In this document: piece after piece, positions 1 to 34,500 of the stretch
Position numbering within the stretch: position 1 is the stretch's first letter
How the letters are laid out: every line of letters starts with the position of its first letter
Assembly (NCBI GenBank): GCA_008360955.1
Contig: LUCM01004652.1
Coordinates: 50,025-114,024, forward strand
Direction of reading: 5' to 3'
Source: Fasciolopsis buskii
Lineage: Eukaryota; Platyhelminthes; Trematoda; Plagiorchiida; Fasciolidae
DNA length: 64,000 nucleotides
Notes under the pieces: generated by a model
Database searches by the model: none
What the model saw: the letters and a program-made list of their open reading frames with translations, nothing else
Told to the model about the DNA's origin: nothing
Program-made: the position numbers and the translations under genes

Positions 1-594
1 ACATAATTTGTGATATTTGCAATTACAAGAAAAAGAAATAAGACCTTGTGTCCAACATTATTGGGAAAGAATTATCACGTAACAGTAAAAATCACCCACT
101 TCTTGTGCTAGCTCAGGGTTGTCTCAAAATGGGCAAGGAATTTCAATAGTATGAACTTGGCTAAGCTCCATTCCGGAGTGGGGAAGGTAACCAGGGACGT
201 GGCAGATGCGGCTGGAATGAAGGAAAAGTGGAGTTTCATGCAACCTCTACAAAACCTAGAGATGAAGGAACATCAAGGTGGAAGGCAACAATCGCAAGGG
301 CAATTGGGAGTCGAAATCAAGACTGGGGAGTATGCACCAGTGCATGAAACCAGGTAAACTGGATCCGGTAGGCAAACGCAGAAACAGCGCGGTAAGGTGA
401 AAAGCACAGTTATAAGCTAAAACGGGCTCACTTGCGACCGAAAAAGTATTACGGCTACGTGCAATCAAAAAGCGCAATCACGTTGGGGACCAGGAAATTA
501 AGACAGCCGCATTGGCTGAGTAGTTGGATGGTGTCCATAGGGTTGACAGGTAAGGCTCGAAGCCCTGGATCCAGACAACTCGTAGCATTTCAAT

Positions 595-1925
595 GGAGGC
601 TTGCAGATAACGGTGGAAGATATACGTAGGGAACTAGAGGGGTTGACGAAAAACAAATGTGCTGAACCGGACGATATTCACCCGGTAATTTTTCAGTCAT
701 TAGCCGGCTTCAACTTTGACCCGGTGTACAACTATTCCAGGCCGCTAGAGAACGAGGAGAAATGCAAAAGGACTGGAGGGGTGCAACTATTGTAGCCATA
801 AATAAAGGAAGTCCGAGATCGATCACGGAAATCTTCGAACCAGTCTGCTCCGATAGAATTCCGCACAAGCTGATGGAGAAGTTAATCCGAGTTCATATCT
901 CCCAACACATAGCTGTGCGCGCAGGGCCTGCCCAGCTCAGCACAGTTTCATGAAAATAGGTTTTTTCTCGCCAACCTTTTGTGTTTCTTCGGTGGGGTTA
1001 TTCGAAGACTAGATTTGACAGGCAGGTTGATATTTGGTGGACTGACTTCGGCAAGGCGTTTCACTAAGTGAATCAGTGCCCACCCGTAATCAAGTTAGAA
1101 GCATCTGGGATCCGTGGGCGGGCATACCAGTGGGTGAAGAAATTTCTCACCAGGAAGACATGTTCCGCCAGGATAGAGAGTAGGTGCGCAGTTAAGATTG
1201 ACTTCACCAGAGGCGTTCCGCATAAATTATCTAGCTTCGGCCCTAAACTCACCCAGATATTTTTTCGCCGACAGTGCCAAGGTGGCAGGTTCCCAGGGCA
1301 CGGCTGATCTCAGCAGTGGTACGCGGGTTGTCCCAGATTGGACAAGTGGAACTTGCCCCCAAGTTAGAGAAAAAGTAATTTGGTGCCCGGAAGCACATAA
1401 AGCTTTACAGTTCCACAGGGCCGGAGACTGTGTACTGTGACTCCGGCATCTAGGAGAAAGACCTAAGGATAACCATTACGTCAGAATTTAGATGACCACG
1501 GTAACCCTCGTAGAATAATATGTGCAAGCTTGGTCTCACCTATTCAAGAAGAACGCCGCTTGCCTTGAACAGGTGCACAGATTAGCCACCAGGGCGTTTG
1601 GGAGGCAGGTCAAAAAGTCATAGCACGGAAGAATCCGCTACTTAGATGTCTCATCATTGGACAGAAGGGGACACCGAGGAAACTTTATGGAGACCTTTAA
1701 GATTGTAATCGGCCGGTCAGGCCTTAGCCTCGACGGTTTTGTCGGCAGAAAGTAAACTCTCGCACGGGCGACCATGAGAGGAGGGATACAAAAGTACGAT
1801 CTAGACTGTTGATTAGGTTGCGCTTTTGTAGTAATAGTAATATGTGCAACCGACTGCCTGGGTACTTAATGATTGTGCAGGGCGTGGTTACCTTTAAGGC
1901 TTTGGATCGCAACTGGAATGCGGTG
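595..1925 (+). mobile_element. Degenerate CR1/Jockey-like LINE reverse transcriptase relic
   Basis: Frame-shifted pieces appear in the order of a CR1/Jockey RT. EDIRRELEGLTKNKCAEPDD and HPVIFQSLAG (from about 605) are the N-terminal RT motif. IVAINKGSPRSITEIFEPVC (about 790) is the KGS..NYRPVSL motif. VIKLEASGIRGRAYQWVKKF (about 1090) is domain 2b. FFADSAKVAG (about 1260) is FADD with the second Asp lost. EKDLRITITSEFR follows near 1460, RIRYLDVSSLDRRGHRGNFM near 1635, and a C-terminal NRLPGYLMIVQGVVTFKALD near 1850. Several stops and frameshifts show it is dead. It ends about 340 bp before the S6K ATG. The first 590 bp are not assigned. Confidence 0.75.
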
Positions 1926-2234
1926 TCCAGAGTTAAGGCGGTAAGAGGTGAGGCGTTGGTAAGCTTTCGAGTGTTACTTCTGCATTCCTGAGTTGGACTA
2001 CGAGGGCTTGCATTTAATAATATCTGTCGTCACGGTTAGGTTAGCTATTCTGTTTTCCGTTGCTTTCGCGAGACACAATGAAGTGGACCTGGAAGAAGTG
2101 GATGCCCAGCCGAAATGCATACTATCGAAAGAATTCCGGACGCTGGAATGGCGCGGGTCTTCTTTTCTGGAACCTGAACTAAAAGTCGTTTTAATGTGTT
2201 CTATTGGCTGACACGCGCAACTGTTGACCTGGAA

Positions 2235-2258
2235 ATGTGTATTCGGGTACCCTTATAA
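2235..2258 (+). promoter_or_regulatory. Possible uORF immediately upstream of the S6K start
   Basis: ATG at 2235 opens a 7-codon frame ending TAA at 2256-2258, two nucleotides before the S6K ATG at 2261. If the transcript includes this stretch, it would be a short uORF suited to termination-reinitiation. The transcription start is not known, so this is an inference. Confidence 0.35.
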
Positions 2259-2260
2259 AC

Positions 2261-23174
<20,914 letters not shown>

Positions 23175-24876
23175 ACCGTACTTAAATGCCTAATTATGTT
23201 TCGGTACCGGTTTCATGAATACATCCAGTTTTCTTGTACATTATGTCCAAAAATCTTGCTGTGCCTGAAGTGATCTTGTTCAGACTCAGCACCTCATCAA
23301 CATGAGTCACTCCAGTAACTGGTTTCATTCTTGACAAGTCAAGTGAACAAAAATTTCCATTTGGTTTCTCTTCCAATACCCATATGAACAAATCCACCCG
23401 AACACTCGCTTGCCTCTATGATGTCTTTCACATCATCTGTCACAGATCCTACGGGAACTAATTTTCATATTGAAGTTGTATTATACCCAATCCTTCTGAA
23501 CTTTGAGAGCAAATTTTGTACGCTGATTATTTTGCTAATTATCCATCCAGTTTTTGCTCCTGAGCTCTTCACTGGCACTTCCACTTTTTTACCAATTGAA
23601 AACCTAATCCGCTACTCTTTTCTCCTTCTCTTCACTCTTTCGTGGTAAGAATCGCCCCTCTTTAGGTTTCCTCCCGAGCGTGATCCTTTCACTTTCACTT
23701 GTACGACAGTTATTTTCGATTTTCTTGGTATTGGTGCCAATTTTTGATACCCTTAGTGATTATCACTCTGTGCAACTCCAAGTAAATGACCACACTCCCC
23801 ATCACTTTGTTTCAAGTTGTGTATTGCGTTAACATGTCTCGAGCAAAGGGGCAATATTGCGCGTGTTAATTTTCCTATAGACTACAGCTTATTCTTTTTT
23901 GCTTCAAAACCGAACGTTTCTTAACGTCTGGGTGCTTGTATCCCGCCTTGCACGCGCAACCAATCAATCAAGCCAACTCAGTGCAATGCTGGTGCCTCGT
24001 TTGATGTACTCCCTCACTCATGTCATTCGTCCTGATTATCGTGTGATACCTACCTGTGACAATGCGCTGACTATGGCTCTTTTCCATAACGTTATGCAAA
24101 TGGTAGGACCGCATTGGTGCTTTGATTGCCACTATCCCAGTCTACCTTGTCTATACCTGTTCGGGTCGTTCCCTGACCGTCAAACAACGAAATACGCTTT
24201 AGTTTCGTACAGTTGTTGACTTCGTACTTTGATTGTCCTTAATTGTCTCAACTGATGATTGGTGCATGTTTTCTTCAGATAAGCGTTCATCACAGTTTCT
24301 CATTCTGTCGGTATCAGTTGGAGGTACGGTTTAGCTCTTCCAGTCTAATCTCTTGAATATACTCCACCTAACTTACTCCATGAAGCCGACTCCTCTGACT
24401 TGTTTGCCCAGTATGGCATGCGGGCTACAAGGTAACCTGTGCTGATTCGCGTTCGTACCCCGCTTCCTTCGATTTAGCGACCGCGCATCGTAGTACTCTA
24501 TCCGGTATTGCTGCCATTCTCGTCCAAATCGAATAAAACTTCCCGTAATAGTGATTTCCTGTTTGTTCATATTGACTTCACTGGGTTCACGTTTGGATTG
24601 TCGGTTGGATTGTCCAGTTGCTGATTGTTTGAAAGCGAATTTGTTGTCCTTACCGTGTTACCATCAAGGAGTCACTGTGCAATGGGTTTTTCATTTTGAG
24701 TGTTTGTTTAATATATCAACGCTTTGGTGGTCCCGGGTCCAAGTGTGTAGTTTTTTGGTAGCTCTTACCACCCAATTAAACGAATTTACTTGCATAGTGG
24801 GCGAACCAAATCTCCCATATCTACGTACAGTTTGTTGCGCTCAGTGGCCTAATTCGTACCTGTTTCCCAATTTTAG
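23175..24876. other. S6K-BRE1 intergenic region
   Basis: Contains the S6K 3' UTR and BRE1 upstream sequence. No canonical AATAAA was seen near the S6K stop. Frames such as 23899-24219 have no recognisable domain. A pyrimidine tract plus AG at 24863-24876 suggests a splice acceptor before the BRE1 ATG. Confidence 0.5.
24863..24876 (+). promoter_or_regulatory. Candidate cis- or trans-splice acceptor of the BRE1 5' UTR
   Basis: TTTCCCAATTTTAG, 8 nt upstream of the BRE1 ATG. Fits either a 5' UTR intron or spliced-leader addition, which is known in flatworms; the sequence alone does not decide. Confidence 0.5.
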
Positions 24877-24884
24877 GCTCGAGG

Positions 24885-25205
24885 ATGTCCAAACGCGCGC
24901 ATTCCGAATCAACTGGAAATGAATCTGAGAGCAGCGAAAGGAAGCCACGTTTAGATCCGGATAACTCTTGCTCTACCGACAAAAGATTGCTTTCTGGATC
25001 GTCTGAACCGATTTTATTTACCCGCGTACGTTCTTTAGAAGAGTTAGACAAGCGTGCGTTGCAACTTCAAAACAAGAAATTATGGGAGGCGTGGACTGAG
25101 CGCCAAGCAGTGATTTTGGAACTGCGTGAGCGAATCGAACATCTTGAAAATCGTCAAACCAAAGATGACGCGCTTCTATGCGTAATCAACCGCTACTGGA
25201 ATCAA
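24885..25205 (+). CDS. BRE1: BRE1 exon 1 (start)
   Basis: Codons 1-107. [20 protein letters not shown] is a Ser/Lys-rich, NLS-like start. [29 protein letters not shown] and NRYWNQ match the conserved BRE1 N-terminal coiled coil. A pyrimidine-rich AG (TTTCCCAATTTTAG, ending 24876) lies 8 nt before the ATG, so the transcript probably has an upstream exon or a trans-spliced leader. Donor GTAAGT at 25206. Confidence 0.93.
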
Positions 25206-25435
25206 GTAAGTGCCCATTTAAAGGCCGCTTCGTAATGCCAGTTCGCCTACTGAACGCAAGTACGATAAATCGGTTTTCTCGTTTTATCACTTTACCCATA
25301 GGTAGAGATCCCATTTTCGGTGATCTTGTTATCAACCGTTGTGGTATCTAACCATCTACTACGGCCGGTTCGTCAGGTTGCCGTCTCCAAAACGAAGCAA
25401 TTTCGCTGATGACATCCCTAGAGACCGTCAGGTTT

Positions 25436-25526
<91 letters not shown>

Positions 25527-28500
25527 GTTCTTCGCTGTCTTCTTCGGACACAGAAGTCATTTGTTGATTAGGCCTTTTTTCCTGGCGCGTCAGCTTCGGT
25601 TTTCCTGAGTTGAAAGCTTATTCAGTCGCACATTGGTTGTTCTTATGCATCACTCTCTCAATAATTAATTTGACGTTATATGTGAGTGAGTCAACGGGCG
25701 TCTTTTCGTTTTTTCCCTTGCGGTCAAAATCGTTCAGTGCAGTTCAGTTTTTACAACCAGTAACCATGGCTCGAATTGCTTTGGTTTTATATCACACTAC
25801 CGGCCACTCAAAAGAAAGGAGAATGAGAAATACTCTAATGTGTACTGTGGAATAATAAATTGCAGAACCATATATAGGTGGAAAGATTTCGAATGAAGGA
25901 ACACAACTGGCTTCGGGATTGGACCGTGTCGCCTATTATCTCCAACCGTTGGTTGGTGGGTCCCGTAAACTCGACCCGGTAGTCCAACTGGGCCAACGCG
26001 GGCTAGTCCGCTAGTCTTTGATCCATTCCAGTTCGGCTATGACATTTTGCACTTTGGAAATTCAAAATGCATCTTAAGCGTATCCTCGTTATCGTTCAGA
26101 CGATCGTGGAAAATTTGCCCGCGATATTCAAACCCTCAAGATCTTCGCACGTGTTTTGAATCATAGCAAAAACGGCTTCACTGCAGCTTCGCATTCTCGA
26201 TTTTTGATCGGCAAGCTGATATGATATCACGTCATTACCACAGATCCCTCAAGTTGGCGAATGCCGATCGAGATTTCTGTGTGCGCGGAGACACTTCATC
26301 CAATATAAGACCATCTGACACATCATAGGTACGAAGTGCATATTGTCATTTGGACGATGGAGATAATCGTGCAACTTGGGTTTTCATTCAGCAGCACAAC
26401 ATCGTCCGGATACTCCAAGTCAGACAGTTTCCTGTCTGAGCATATCTCAATGTTACTGTTTTCATATGAGAATAGAGTCGCTACTATAATTATCTCGCTG
26501 ACAAAGTTGGAAAATAATCGGCGGAAAGGGCATCCCTGACGAACGCCGCTTCTCGTGGTGACCTCGAGTGAAAAATCGTCCTTAGCAAGAACTCGGCCTC
26601 GGATGTTCACATGCAAAGATACATAATATTTGTGGAGTTATTTTGGATAGCGATATCCCGCGATTTTCCGTACCGCAGAGTTTTCTTTTGGAACCCTAAC
26701 CATAGCATTTGACTTCTATGTGTGGCCCACAAAAATGGGATGTTAATCCAATGGGGGAGTGGTATAGGTACCGCTGCTTAACGCGCTGTCCTGTCTGTCC
26801 CCTGGGCTGATCGATGCAGTATGGAATTCATTGTGTTTGTGATTCGTAGGGAATACTGAGAGTATATTATTGTTTACGAACCCGGCCGCTAAGCAGAAGG
26901 ACAAATAGGATTATTAACCAAGACCTTTGATTGTAGCAGGAACCCGTCCGCAGAGTGAATGGGAGTGGCTGAGTGAATGCCCATCTTCATGTATGTTTTT
27001 CTCCATTTATTTTCCCAATTAAGTTGGCAGTTCAAATCAAACCGCAACACCGAGGACTAGGAGGTTGGTTCGTCGGACCTCCACCCTTTAGATTTCCAAA
27101 GATCTTCGGCTTGCGATACGTCATCCTGTATGGCTCGTTAGGTTCATGGAGTCATACAAGCAGTCACTCCAGTCCAGAGTACAGTCCCATTTCGTGGGCG
27201 CTCAGTTTTTTTCTCTAGCCTGCCTCTAAATGTCATTGGGTTATTGGGAAAAGAAGGCATTTGAACCATAAGCATTTCGTAGACAAACTGTAAGATGTCT
27301 ACGTAGAGAACGACTATGAGACGGCGATTGCAACGTCACAACCTATACCCTTTTTACTTTTGTTTTTTTGGGTATTGCCTGGGATATCACAAAGGCCTGC
27401 AAACGTGAGTGTAGGGTTCAGCTGTGTTGTCGAGTAGGAAAACAAGATAAACTAGGAATTATCCGCGTGGAAAAAACAGTTGTTATCGTTTTCGGAGCTA
27501 AAATAGTCATATGGGATGAAGTGGGAAGAAAAGGATTATCTAAGACATTTCTGCAAAAATTAAAGACAGTTAAGTCACGCTGGAGTGTAGGATAAGTTTA
27601 GTCGAATTCCACGAAACGAACTTACTGAGAGTTCTGGAGACAATAAAGCAGTGTATAAAGTCCTGTCTCATCGGTTACATTTAATTCTAAAATTCATCCT
27701 ACGTATGTACGTATATCGTTAGTGTGTGGAGTCTAAGTACCGTCGGAACTTTACGAGGTTAAAAATACGTCTGAAACAGAAAAAAGTAGCTCGTCATAAT
27801 TCTTCCAAACTCCAGATATTCGACTCCGCGTTGCAGTCAGTGGCTATTCCGGTCGTTGCAATATCTGACCACCCAAACTGAAGCAACAGGGTGTCGCAAA
27901 AAGCCTCCAGAACCGTTGCCTATAAACCTGGTTTTCGTGATAGCATTTTGGGACATGGTTATTGGTTGTAAGAAATAAACTAAACTCAGCAGCAAAAGAG
28001 TGCACTGCGTTCGCGAACCGTGACCGATCATCAGTATTCCGGTTCGTACAACTTTCTGAGAGGCCACCAACAGTAATTCACTCGCCGCGTCACTGTAATG
28101 TATAGAGTAAAAGTCGGCCAGGCAAAATGTTTCAGCACATTTTTGGTAATTTTCCGCGCCAGCTTTTGACGGCTGGTACATAGTGCTAGGGGGACAATGG
28201 GAACTATGGAGTAATGTTGTCGGTAGTGACTTGGATGGAGTTGATGGTACTTAGCTCGGCGAGTTTCGTGTGTCTCTTTCGCATTGATCATCGCTGTATC
28301 TGGTGATTCAAACTTACCTTTAACTTGATCATATTGTAGACTTGGAAAGGCTACACAGGAACAATAAAAGCACGAAACTGTGATGGAAGCTGGTCATTAA
28401 GTGCTCGCTAGAATAAGCGCCTGGATTTCAACGCAACATTGGAATTAGTGCTGATTGGAAGTTAGATAATTTCGGTTTTGAGCACTTATCCCAAAGCTGC

Positions 28501-31500
28501 TAGGTGTTTTTAAGGATGCTGTGCTCGACTCACTATGATTTTCGACCTTGAAAGACCAAACTTGGAAAAGCATGCCATCCAGACAAAAGTCCAAATTGGA
28601 GGTCACTCTTGAGCGCATAACGTTTCACATATAGTAGAAACTGTTTCAAAGTCCTGATTTTAAGATCATGCACGAAAGTGACGGTCTAGCTCGTCGAGAG
28701 AATAAACCAGCTTCATTACTGTGTGTGGCGTACATCATGCAAAGTTCACGTTTATTTATACCTTCGTAAACGGCATCTTGCCAAATCTTTGGGTGTCCTC
28801 GTTTTCGCCTTCTACACATGGAGATGGTGTTGGAGCAGTACTGCTTGGAATTTTTATCGCTGTTCTAAAATCCTTTGGATAAATATCTGGTCAACGTAGC
28901 CCGTGTTGTGGTGGAGATCTCGTTGGTCAGACCAAGTCTGTACATGTCTCGATGCAGCGAACCGATTAAGTATAAGTTGAGCGAAAGCTTTTGCCACTAC
29001 ATTTTTCGTACTGATGCCTTTGTAGTTACCATGCGCTGTTCTGCCATCCTCTTTAGGAAATGGCAAGGAAACAGAAGTATTTCAATCGGATTGATGTTTC
29101 CGGTTCCCTAAATGGACCGGAATGGGGTGTGAAGTAGCTCGGTGATCATCGGAAGATGCGTCTGGTTTTTTCCGCCCGAATGGCGCTTCCACCTAGAGTC
29201 TTTCCTGACTTCGAATGGGGGATCAGATCAGTTATTTCTTCTAGTTGATGATACACAAAGGAGCTGTAACCATGAATCTACCTAATGGACGACTAACTAG
29301 CTGGCTAAAAGTTCTCATCAGTTTGGTTTGGCGTCCATAACGTGGATGTGTGTACCAGAAGAATCGCGCAAGATCGGCTGAATAGATCGCCTTTTACCGG
29401 ACGCCGATCATATGGGGAAAGTGATTTCAAAGTGACGAACACTAGCTGCGGTCTCCACCTCGTTCATTGTTCTCTACCAGCGATAGCCGGAACTCTTCCT
29501 TCGAAACCGGTTTGCCCGGCGTCTGTGGTATTAGTATTTCGGACGGCCAGGTATTCAAGCGTCTTTGATCACGGTAGGAGAACGGATGGTATCTTCAAAT
29601 TTCCTGTCTTTATAACGACTTCTTTTAGTTCTCAATTTAACCACCGTGCTCTTTTGTGGTGCTACTTTTATTTTTACCCGTAGTAAATCCACCGATTCTC
29701 ATGTCGTCAAGTGGAGTGTGTTGGTCCATTGATAACTGCTGTTCAATTTCCATCACTAAAGCTTCTGTCTTCTCCCGGGATCTATAATACCTCGAGGGTG
29801 CCTTTTTGCGGTCGTCAACTTACGACGAGGCCTAGCCCGTACCGGCGCACGATCTGCTTCAGCACCACGATGCGATTCGCAGTCCACCATGACCAATGTA
29901 AAATGTTATAAGCCCTAGGCGTCGTGAGTCAGACTTTTAAGCCAAACACACTGATAGTGCTTCCGAGGAAAAGTCTTTTGTGCGATATGGATATCACTGG
30001 CTCAACTGCCTCGAGCACCCTTTCTCTAGAGAACTTTATTAATGTCCGTTCTTCCCATGTATGGACGATACAGCATACCACGAAGGGTTGCTGCTCGACA
30101 GATTGATCTGGCGGTTGCATTAGCAGAAGATTAGGCGTACTCAAGCTTAAGTGTCCACTTCATTTGATCCCCTTCAACGTCCGGATGCTAAACCTGGTAG
30201 GGCAACAATCTGGTTCAAATAAAATGATCGTAACCTTTATAATTTATGTATGCTGCGTCTCCGGGATGCGCATGCGCAGATGCCTTTCCATAGTCGTTTC
30301 GTAGCCCAAATGCAACCTCATTCTCTCGTTTCACTGTACGTGTCAGTTGCTGCGGTTTCGAGCGAACGTTGTCAGACTGGCAATGGGATCGCGCTGAGCA
30401 TGTGAGCCGAGTATGCATTATTAGATTGGATCCCATATTTATTCATTATGCATTATACATTATAGATCTGTATTGACTGGGTGCCACTAGCGCAAAGACG
30501 TAGGAGGGAAACAGTAACGGAGAAAAAGGAAAAGGAAGTATGCAGAGTTCACCACATGTGACAGCTTTTCCAATCACCAACTCCGCACCATCGGTTTTAC
30601 GTAGGGATCTATACTTCCTTTCTGGGCCTGGTAATATTCACCTATCCAAATGAAGCTAAGAGATTGATTAGTGGGTGACGGCTCAGCACCTTTTCTGTTA
30701 ACGGATTGGTTTTCTGTGTGTTGGCATTAAATTTGTTCCAGGGTTATGATTGGTATATCTGAATCTTGTGTACGGGGCAGCAGGTAACGTGAAGCGACTG
30801 TTGTTGTACTGGAAGAATCCATACTCGAGTGAAATATTTGAGTCTTGTGCTTTTACCTGTTTTGTAAAGTTGGTCATATGCATGTGCGTACTATGTATAT
30901 ATATATGCTTAGTAAATTTTTGCCAAATTTAAATCTAATCTTTTTGCCTCTTTTTTGACGAGAAGTCTAGCGCTTTCACTCTCGGATCGCCCTACCCATC
31001 GTTTGATAATTTTTTTCTTTTTCAGTAAGCAATTGGCACGTATCATATTTGGACACTGGCCACCAAGCAGTCCAAAGCATATAATGGGGTGCCATGCCCC
31101 TAGGCAGCTTTCTGATTGTGCTGTCGAGTGAATGATATACTTCGGCCCACAGTTTCGTTCGAAATCTTGTTTTAAATGAGGAGTCAAGCCCGTGACGAGG
31201 CCGATAACACCACAGCTTGCGGAACCTTATGGAATTTATAGCTTAGAGAAATATTGGAGTTATATTTGTGGGCCAGTACTCTTATGTGCAACAGATTCTT
31301 ACCGTCGTGATGTTCATCTGCAATAGATCTTCAGATACGTTATATTTGTACGTAGGAGTTGCTGTCAATCCGCTTCAGATAAATGGTCTGCTGTATTACA
31401 GCTGAAGAGGAACAGTTTAGTGGAGTTTTTTCTCTTCCATTTAATGGTCTTTGGGGATTAGCATCCGTCTGAAAAATGGCCGCTGTCGGTGTTAAGTACG

Positions 31501-34500
31501 GTGGCAGCATTGATTTTCGGCGGAAGGCTTTTTGATTTGACACAAACTGATATTATTCTGCCGTTGTTGCGAAACGACATCCTCTAATTCGCTCGAATCT
31601 GACTATTATGGGTTAACATGTGAACTTAATTTTGGTTATCAGTTATCTCTGTATATCCAGGAAGTCCCTAAGAGCATAAACCATGTCTCCTACACTGCCC
31701 TTCGGGCAGGTAGATATTTATTAATAACCACTTAGGTTAAGTTTTGTGCTCCGAAATCTTGAGTTTGCCGATGTGACTGCGGGAGTCATTGATTCTGTTT
31801 CCCGTTTGTACCAAACGTTCATTGTTTATATTCAGCTGTCATTGTGTTCTGCTTTGCTTCTCACTTCTCAGTTGGATGAAGATTGCCTAATTCTACTGCA
31901 ACGTTTTGATGCGGATGCGGAAGAAGAAAGTAAGTTCCTCTAATTTTGTGTTGTTCACATCACGTCTATGTAATATATATGCTATAATTCAGTGTTTTCT
32001 CAGCTAAGCTTGTTTTTTTTAAATTCTAGTAAGTACTTCTACGGAGTCATTTTTGAAGGAGCTAGCATCTTGGGACGAAGAGGAGGTTTCTGAAAAGCTT
32101 CAAGAGAGAGTACATTTCTCCAAGCGTATCATTGCCCGACTGTTGTCTGCTTATGAGCGGTAAGTTTCGTGAACTTTTTCAAATCATGAATACGGACCTT
32201 CCGTTATCCGTTATCCCTTCCCTCAAGAATTTCATCCTTTATTTTTTTAGGCTTCTTCAAGTTCGTAGCTTTGTGCTTCAAAGATGTCCATGATCCGGTA
32301 CTTTCTAGATCACGTATTAGTTGATGGTTTTATATGACTCGGAGGTGTTTTTTCCGGTATTTTTTCAGTCTACTCTATCCGATAATTTGTGACAATCGTA
32401 TACATTTTTCGGAGATGTTAAATGGTTTTCCGTAGTCAGTGGTGCCTTCACATCTACTACTAGGTCTTTTATTGGATCTTGATCCTTTTCACACTAGTAT
32501 CATTCCGTTATTTTGACACATTTTGACACAAGACGGCATCTCAAGATGATCACCTTAACAAACGACATTGATCGTCTCAACTAATCCGTTGTCATGGTAT
32601 CCACCGTTTTATGACTCGTCTGACGGTTTTCTAGTTATCATTTTATTAGGCTTTCGCAGTTGGATAATGGCTTACATCTTAGCAACCCCGCCACCACGTC
32701 TACAGCTACGCCGGTCAGACTCAAGCACTGATTCCGTGTTCTGATTTTGAATGGAAGCGTAAAATTGCTTGTTTAGTCTTTTAATTTACCAAACGTATTC
32801 GTAGCTTGTAGATATCGAATTACTCGCACCAATGCAATTCCTTGGCTGAATAACCAACTGAGTAATGTTCATCCTTTAGGATGACAGGTTAGTGATTTTT
32901 TCAGACTGAACGAACGGGAACTATCCGAGAAACTCAAAAATGCGACGAGGAGCAATTTAGACGAGCAGTAGGATCAAACCAAGCAGGCGATGCATTTGGC
33001 AGCAGATTTCTCCTGTGGTCAAAAGCACCGGGTCTCGCAAAAGTCGCTGTGTCTAATGGAGAAAAGACGCTAGCCCCCTATCTGCAAAAGTGTGAATGAG
33101 ATACGCCGGCAGTTGCAGTGTCAGTTGACTATAAGCCTTAAGAATAACCGTGAGAACAGGTGGGTTGAAATAGTCGAAGAGATGGAGAAAGCGGCCGCTT
33201 CTGGTAACAGTCAAAGACTGTTTAAGCTTATACCCGACAGTGGTGGGCGGCGAGCTTCGGTCAGTGAAGTCGTGTGCGATAGGAATGGAGAGCTGATCCA
33301 TGGTAGACAACAGAGGCTGGACCGTTGGGCAGAGCATTTCAAAGATCAGTTTAGCTGACAACGCGCTAACGTATTTCGGCGGATGTCTGTAGCTGCGAAT
33401 CCTTAGGAAGTGTCACTTGATTCCCCAAACGGGATTGGAAGTGCATTCGAATATTCGATTTTTGAAGAGGGGAAAAGCAGCCGGTCCCGACGACCCCCCG
33501 GTTTTTTTCTAACTGAGTGGAGAAGCTCTGATGAAATCGATTGCCTCCTTGCTTCGCGATATTTAGTACGAGCGCATTCCGTTATCGTGGAGTGAGTCAC
33601 TGATTGTACGTATCTTCAAGAAGGGCACACGGATTGACTGTGGATATCATCGTGGGATTAGTTTAATTCCGATATTTACTAAGATGTTAGCTTCTCAGAT
33701 AATGCTGCGTCGTTTGACACCGATTCGCGAGAGTAACATCTGCGAATAGCAGTCCGGATTTCGGCCAGGTCGAGGTTGCATCGACCAGATATTCACTCTT
33801 CGATAATTACCGGAAACGCGTCACACACAGCTGCCCTACAATCGTGGTTTTTTCTGGACTTGAAAGACGCGTTCGACTCAGTGGATCGGACAGTACTATT
33901 CAGTGCTTTCCCCCGGAAGGGTATGCTAGCGAAGTTCGTGAGCCTGTTGCAAACATTGTACTCGCATACTTATGGTCGCATAAATGTATACGATGAAGTA
34001 TCAAGTTCATTCGAAACGACTAGCGGTGTTTGATACGGTTGTCCCATTTCTCTATTCCTGTTCAACTTCGTCATGGACGAGGTGATGGTAGATGCTTTAG
34101 GAGACCTCCGGGATGTAGGAATCGTATTGGGAAATGAAGGGAAACTGTGATCTAGACTGCACGGACGACGTTGTGTGCCTTTTCGAGTTTGCAGATCATG
34201 CACAGCGGGTACTAGATAGACTTTCGAGGTCGGTTGCTCGGTTTGGCATGTGCTTCGCACCTTTGAGGTGCAAAGTTCAATGTGGTGTTACAGGACTGGA
34301 CGACAGTAGTGCCCAACATGGTGCTGGAGTGACCGGGTGAGTAATGTGGAGATCTGGAATCTGATACTACGTGTTGGCCCTCAGAATACCTTTTCTCAGC
34401 GTATGAATCTTAGCAGACTACGTTGGTTGGGTCACGTGTTGCGTATGGCGAACATTCGTCTATCATACCGTGCCCTATTTTGGGTTCTTCCCAGTAAATG

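Noticed and set aside
31695..31709. Hairpin as an intrinsic terminator
   Set aside because: Eukaryotic intron, no following T run; only noted as a structural curiosity.
32900..32975. Possible BRE1 exon after TTTTTTCAG at 32905
   Set aside because: The sequence (GGGAACTATCCGAGAAACTC) matches the RTE linker seen at 47566 and 61430, so it is element-derived; the exon 3-4 join is in phase without it.
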